Source: Novosphingobium kaempferiae (lineage in GTDB: Bacteria; Pseudomonadota; Alphaproteobacteria; Sphingomonadales; Sphingomonadaceae). Taken from it: 64,000 nucleotides of DNA. Below the pieces are notes generated by a model, which was not told the DNA's origin, did not search any database, and was given only the letters and a program-made list of their open reading frames with translations. Both the position numbers and the translations under genes were made by a program. The stretch lies in contig NZ_CP089301.1 in the NCBI RefSeq assembly GCF_021227995.1, forward strand, positions 3,348,001 through 3,412,000. The letters are read 5' to 3'. This document shows positions 60,521 through 64,000 of the stretch, piece by piece; position 1 is the first letter of the stretch; every line of letters starts with the position of its first letter.

Positions 60521-61360
60521 TCAGCCCTTCGTCAGCGCCTTGCCCACGCTCACGAACTCCGCCACCGACAGCGTTTCCGCGCGGCGCTGCGGGTCGATGC
60601 CGAGTGCTTCCAGCGCGTCCAGCGCGCCGGGGACGCCCTTGAGGCTTTGACGCAGCATCTTGCGGCGCTGGCCGAAGGCGGCTTCGGTCACGCGCTCCAG
60701 CACGCGCATGGAGACGCCCTCGGGCGCATCGCCGGGAGTGACGTGGACGATGGCGGACATGACCTTGGGCGGCGGGGTGAAGGCGCTGCGATGGACCTTC
60801 ATCGCCAGCTTAGACTTCGCACGCCACTGCGCCAGCACGGCAAGGCGGCCGTAGGCGGACGTATCCGGCTCGGCGACGATGCGGCGGGCGACTTCCTCCT
60901 GGAACATCAGCGTCAGCGAGGACCACTGCGGCGGCCAGGTCTCGCCCGAAAGCCAGCCGGTGAACAGCGCCGTGCCGACGTTGTAGGGCAGGTTCGAGAG
61001 GATGTGGTACGGGCCGTCGAACAGCGTCTTCGGATCGATCTTGAGCGCGTCGCCCTCGATCACCTTGAGCTTGCCGGGGAACGCCTCGGCCAGTTCGGCG
61101 AGGGCGGGCAGGCAGCGGCGGTCCATCTCGATGGCGGTGACGTTCGCCCCGGCGCGCAGCAGCGCGCGGGTGAGGCCGCCGGGCCCGGGGCCGACTTCCA
61201 GCACGTCCTTGCCCTCCAGCGATCCGGGGATCGCGGCGATGCGGTCGAGAAGCTGCTCGTCGAACAGGAAGTTCTGGCCGAGCGACTTGGAGGCGGAGAG
61301 GCCATGACGGGCGATGACTTCGCGCAATGGCGGCAATTGGGGAGGAAGGGTGGTGGTCAT
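60521..61360 (-). CDS. rsmA: 16S rRNA dimethyladenosine transferase
   Basis: A 279-residue KsgA/RsmA methyltransferase that dimethylates A1518 and A1519 of 16S rRNA. SAM site [28 protein letters not shown], catalytic NLPYNVG, and [13 protein letters not shown] at 61360 lies four bases after AGGAGAG and overlaps the pdxA stop in ATGA. Upstream in-frame extension is rejected because it lies inside pdxA. It is the last gene of the lptD-surA-pdxA-rsmA arrangement. Confidence 0.97.
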   Translation of the reverse strand: MTTTLPPQLPPLREVIARHGLSASKSLGQNFLFDEQLLDRIAAIPGSLEGKDVLEVGPGPGGLTRALLRAGANVTAIEMDRRCLPALAELAEAFPGKLKVIEGDALKIDPKTLFDGPYHILSNLPYNVGTALFTGWLSGETWPPQWSSLTLMFQEEVARRIVAEPDTSAYGRLAVLAQWRAKSKLAMKVHRSAFTPPPKVMSAIVHVTPGDAPEGVSMRVLERVTEAAFGQRRKMLRQSLKGVPGALDALEALGIDPQRRAETLSVAEFVSVGKALTKG

Positions 61361-62361
61361 GCGGCTCTCCTGCGCGCGCATTCCCCGGCCATGCGGATCG
61401 CGGCGATCATGGCACCGGCGCTCGCTACGCCCTTGCCGGCGATGGCGAAGGCGGTGCCGTGGTCGGGCGAGGTGCGCACGATGGGCAGGCCGAGCGTGAC
61501 GTTCACGCCCTGGTCGAAGTCGAGCGTCTTGATCGGGATCAGCGCCTGGTCGTGGTACATGCACAGCGCCACGTCGTAGCCGCTGCGGGCATGGGCGGCG
61601 AAGAGCGCGTCGGCGGGGTGGGGGCCGGTAACGGCGAGGCCCTCGGCCAGCAGCGCGGCGATGGCGGGGACGATGACGTCGCGGTCCTCGGTGCCCATGC
61701 GACCGTCCTCGCCCGCGTGGGGGTTGAGGCCGGTGATCGCGATGCGGGGGCTCGGCAGGCCAAAGTCGCGGGCGAGGGCGCGCGCGACGATGCGGGCCTT
61801 GCTCTCGATCAGGCTTCGCGTGACGAGGCCGGGGACCGCCGCCAGCGCCTCGTGCACGGTCAGCGGCACGGTGCGCAGCGAGGGGCCCGCCAGCATCATC
61901 ACCGCCGCGTCGTGCGACAAGCCGCTGGCGTCGGCGAGGAATTCGGTCTGGCCGGGCTGGGTGAAGCCGACTTCGGCGAGCTTCGACTTGGCGATGGGGC
62001 CGGTGACGACCGCGCCCACCTCGCCCGAAAGCGCCAGTTCGGTGGCGCGGGTCAGCGAGTGGAGCGTGAGCTTCGCGCCTTCGACGGTCGGTGCGCCGAA
62101 GGAGGGCGCGCAGTCCTCGTCGCCGAGTACGGGCAGGGCGGTGGCGAACATCTGCGCTGCGTCGCCAGGGCTGGCGATGGAGACTACCGGCAGGTCGATC
62201 CCGCGCGATGCCGCTGCCGCGCGCAATACTTGCGCGCCGCCCACGACGAAGAACGGCGCGAGGGCCTGTTCCTCGCGCCGTAGCCAGCTTTCCGCGATCA
62301 CTTCGGGGGCGATCCCGGAAGGATCGCCCAGCGAAACGGCGAGCAGAGCCGCCATGCTCAT
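61357..62361 (-). CDS. pdxA: 4-hydroxythreonine-4-phosphate dehydrogenase
   Basis: About 334 residues; vitamin B6 biosynthesis. Motifs: [37 protein letters not shown], metal His residues in [27 protein letters not shown] and [13 protein letters not shown], and [14 protein letters not shown]. The start at 62361 ([11 protein letters not shown]) is chosen; ATG at 62355 and an upstream start overlapping surA are alternatives. Overlaps rsmA by four bases. Confidence 0.95.
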   Translation of the reverse strand: MSMAALLAVSLGDPSGIAPEVIAESWLRREEQALAPFFVVGGAQVLRAAAASRGIDLPVVSIASPGDAAQMFATALPVLGDEDCAPSFGAPTVEGAKLTLHSLTRATELALSGEVGAVVTGPIAKSKLAEVGFTQPGQTEFLADASGLSHDAAVMMLAGPSLRTVPLTVHEALAAVPGLVTRSLIESKARIVARALARDFGLPSPRIAITGLNPHAGEDGRMGTEDRDVIVPAIAALLAEGLAVTGPHPADALFAAHARSGYDVALCMYHDQALIPIKTLDFDQGVNVTLGLPIVRTSPDHGTAFAIAGKGVASAGAMIAAIRMAGECARRRAA

Positions 62362-62368
62362 CGCACCA

Positions 62369-63790
62369 TCAGTTGTATTCGATGACCGCATCGCGGCGCA
62401 GGTCGCGCAGGTAGGTCTGCGCGCGCTTGTTCACGCGGTCGTCCTCGAGCTGCGCCTGGAGCTGCTCGAAGCTCGGGCCGGAATCGGTCTGAGGATCGTC
62501 GCGGCCGCACAGCATGAGGATGCGCACGCCGTCTTCCAGCGAGCCGAACGGCGGCAGCGTCTCGCCGGGCGAGAGCTGGAGGATCGAGTTCTGGATCTGC
62601 GCGGGCAGGTCGCGCGCCTTGACCTGGTCGTTGGTCACGACCTGCGCGCCGACGCCCTTGGCGACTTCATCGACGTCGCCGCAGCCCTTGGCCGCCTTCA
62701 TCGCGGTGGAGAAGGCTTCGGCGCGCTTGCCCGCCTCGGCCTCGCTCACGCCCTTGGGGAAGGGAAGCGAGATCTGCTTGAGCGAGAGGATCGCATCGCG
62801 CGGGTCGGCGGTGAGCACCTTGCGCTTGTCGATCAGGTACAGGATGTCGAAGCCGCCCGGCACTTCGATCGGGCCGATGAGCTGGCCGGATTCCATGTCG
62901 CGCGCGGCGGCCTGAAGTTCGGTGGGAAGCTGCGCGAGACGCACCCAGCCGAGATCGCCGCCGACCGATGCCGTGCTCGCCTGCGAATACTGGCGCGCAT
63001 AGGCGACGAAGCTGCCGCCCTGCTTGAGCTGCTGCACGATCTGCGTGGCGTTCTGGTAGACCTGTTCGCGCGATTCGGTGCTCGCGGCGAGGTAGATTTC
63101 GCCCAGACGGTACTCGTCGGTGCCCTTGGCGGCCTTGAGGCGCGCCAGCACGTCGTTCACTTCGTCGTCGGAGACGTTGATGAACGGCTGGACGTTGCGC
63201 TGGAGCAGGCGCTGCCACGAAAGCTCGCCGCGGATCTGGCGCTTGAGCGAATCTGCCGAGGAGCCGACGCGCTTGAGGTAGGAGTCCATCGCGGCGGTGT
63301 TCTGGCCGAAGTTCTGCTGCGCGACGCGGGCGTAGGACTGGTTGACCTCGGCATCCTCGACCGAGACGTCGGCGGCCTTGGCTTCCTGGATCTGAAGCGT
63401 CTCGTCGATGAGGTTGCGCAGAACCTGCAGGCGCAGGCGCTTCATTTCCTCTTCGTCGATCTTGCCCTGGTTCGCCGCGACGATGAGCGCGAGGCGCTGG
63501 TCGACGTCGGTGCCGGTGATGACGTCGCCGTTCACGACCGCGGTGGCGCGGCGCATGTTCGGGTTGTCGTTGCCGAAGATCTTCACGTCGTCCGGGATGA
63601 CGATCTCACCCTGCGGAGCCGACTGGGCGTAGGAGCCCGCCGCTGCCGAGATCGCGGCGATGCCGCCGACACAGAGGAGCGCGCGCCTGAGCAACTTGCG
63701 CCCGGAAATCCTGCGCCCAGAAACACTGCGATTGACTGCTTGCACCGTGATTTCAATCCCGTCTTCGACCGGCCGTGGCCGGATCATCAT
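62369..63790 (-). CDS. surA: SurA-type periplasmic peptidyl-prolyl isomerase/chaperone
   Basis: A 473-residue outer-membrane-protein chaperone. The signal region is KLLRRALLCVGGIAAISAAA with cleavage about SYAQSAP, after a long positively charged N-terminus, so a start nearer residue 17 is possible. SurA_N: RATAVVNGDVITGTDVDQRLALI, RLRLQVLRNLIDETLQIQEA. A parvulin domain follows (EYRLGEIYLAASTESREQV, GGDLGWVRLAQLPTELQAA, GPIEVPGGFDILYLIDKRKV). A second parvulin-like region is less conserved. The next gene upstream appears to be lptD, the usual partner. Confidence 0.92.
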   Translation of the reverse strand: MMIRPRPVEDGIEITVQAVNRSVSGRRISGRKLLRRALLCVGGIAAISAAAGSYAQSAPQGEIVIPDDVKIFGNDNPNMRRATAVVNGDVITGTDVDQRLALIVAANQGKIDEEEMKRLRLQVLRNLIDETLQIQEAKAADVSVEDAEVNQSYARVAQQNFGQNTAAMDSYLKRVGSSADSLKRQIRGELSWQRLLQRNVQPFINVSDDEVNDVLARLKAAKGTDEYRLGEIYLAASTESREQVYQNATQIVQQLKQGGSFVAYARQYSQASTASVGGDLGWVRLAQLPTELQAAARDMESGQLIGPIEVPGGFDILYLIDKRKVLTADPRDAILSLKQISLPFPKGVSEAEAGKRAEAFSTAMKAAKGCGDVDEVAKGVGAQVVTNDQVKARDLPAQIQNSILQLSPGETLPPFGSLEDGVRILMLCGRDDPQTDSGPSFEQLQAQLEDDRVNKRAQTYLRDLRRDAVIEYN

Positions 63791-63934
63791 CGACAGGCGC
63801 CTCTAACCCGAGGAAACCTGCCGCAATAGTAAGTCGCACCTGCGCCGCGGCGGCTTAACTGAAAATGAGCACACCCGATAGCGGCTTTGCGGGATAGTGC
63901 CAATGTTTCGGCGACATGTCCCGAAAGCGACCGA

Positions 63935-64000
63935 TCAGCGCCCGCCGATCCCCTTGAGCGTGAAGCCGAGCTGGAAGGAGTCGCCGCGCCGCACGTCGCC
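63935..64000 (-). CDS. C-terminal end of a gene, probably LPS-assembly protein LptD (partial)
   Basis: The minus strand ends an open frame with ...GDVRRGDSFQLGFTLKGIGGR and stop at 63935. Only 21 residues are visible, so the call rests mainly on the conserved lptD-surA-pdxA-rsmA gene order. The barrel-like ending is compatible but not decisive. The 144 bases between it and surA hold no gene. Confidence 0.5.
   Translation of the reverse strand, partial: GDVRRGDSFQLGFTLKGIGGR

Noticed and set aside
61661..63829. 722-residue plus-strand frame across pdxA and surA
   Set aside because: It crosses two conserved housekeeping genes on the other strand and has no recognisable domain.

Overview
The window is high-GC alphaproteobacterial DNA of sphingomonad character, most like a Novosphingobium-type Sphingomonadaceae genome. 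This placement is inferred from family content, not from a marker-gene comparison. The pointers are several TonB-dependent receptors, FecI/FecR signalling, an oxidative pentose pathway, an alphaproteobacterial-type LexA box, a cobalamin riboswitch before cobW/cobN, and dispersed palindromic repeats.

Region 1 (1-2.6 kb) holds a FecI-type sigma factor cut by the left edge and a siderophore-type TonB receptor. Region 2 (2.8-22.3 kb) is an arabinan/L-arabinose utilisation locus. On the minus strand it has a periplasmic aldose epimerase, an IlvD/Edd-type arabinonate dehydratase and an SMP-30 lactonase. On the plus strand it has a FucP-like sugar transporter and a GntR-controlled operon. That operon encodes 2-oxoglutarate semialdehyde dehydrogenase, an AraD1/FAH-fold enzyme, L-arabinose 1-dehydrogenase, a GH51 arabinofuranosidase and two GH43 enzymes. 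A large TonB receptor and an unassigned glycoside hydrolase follow. Together these can take arabinan to L-arabinose and then, without phosphorylation, to 2-oxoglutarate. TNGTNNNACNA-like sites occur before three of the transcription units.

Region 3 (22.5-32 kb) is vitamin B12 metabolism: btuD-btuC, a divergent btuF, bluB, cobO, cobN and cobW, with a cobalamin riboswitch ahead of cobW. Palindromic repeats sit in the gaps, and one has inserted in frame inside cobN. Region 4 (32-39.3 kb) has an alpha/beta hydrolase, fumarylacetoacetase, an orphan histidine kinase, a TetR regulator and a four-gene catabolic-looking cassette that starts with an unusual Dabb-PASTA fusion.

Region 5 (39.3-47.1 kb) is a surface-signalling cluster: ECF sigma factor, FecR, a TonB receptor with an STN domain, an autotransporter and a small lipoprotein. 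Region 6 (47.2-54.9 kb) has a DUF4130-UdgX fusion and a radical SAM protein under a LexA-like box, two tRNAs, a polysaccharide deacetylase, a histidine kinase and an Lrp/AsnC regulator. Region 7 (55-64 kb) is housekeeping: aroQ, a GTA-type holin, tRNA-Pro, yajC-secD-secF, a repeat-filled gap, and rsmA-pdxA-surA with the end of a gene that is probably lptD.

No CRISPR array, transposase, integrase or rRNA was seen. Many genes appear to start at GTG or TTG; the starts given were chosen from visible Shine-Dalgarno sequences and gene overlaps.
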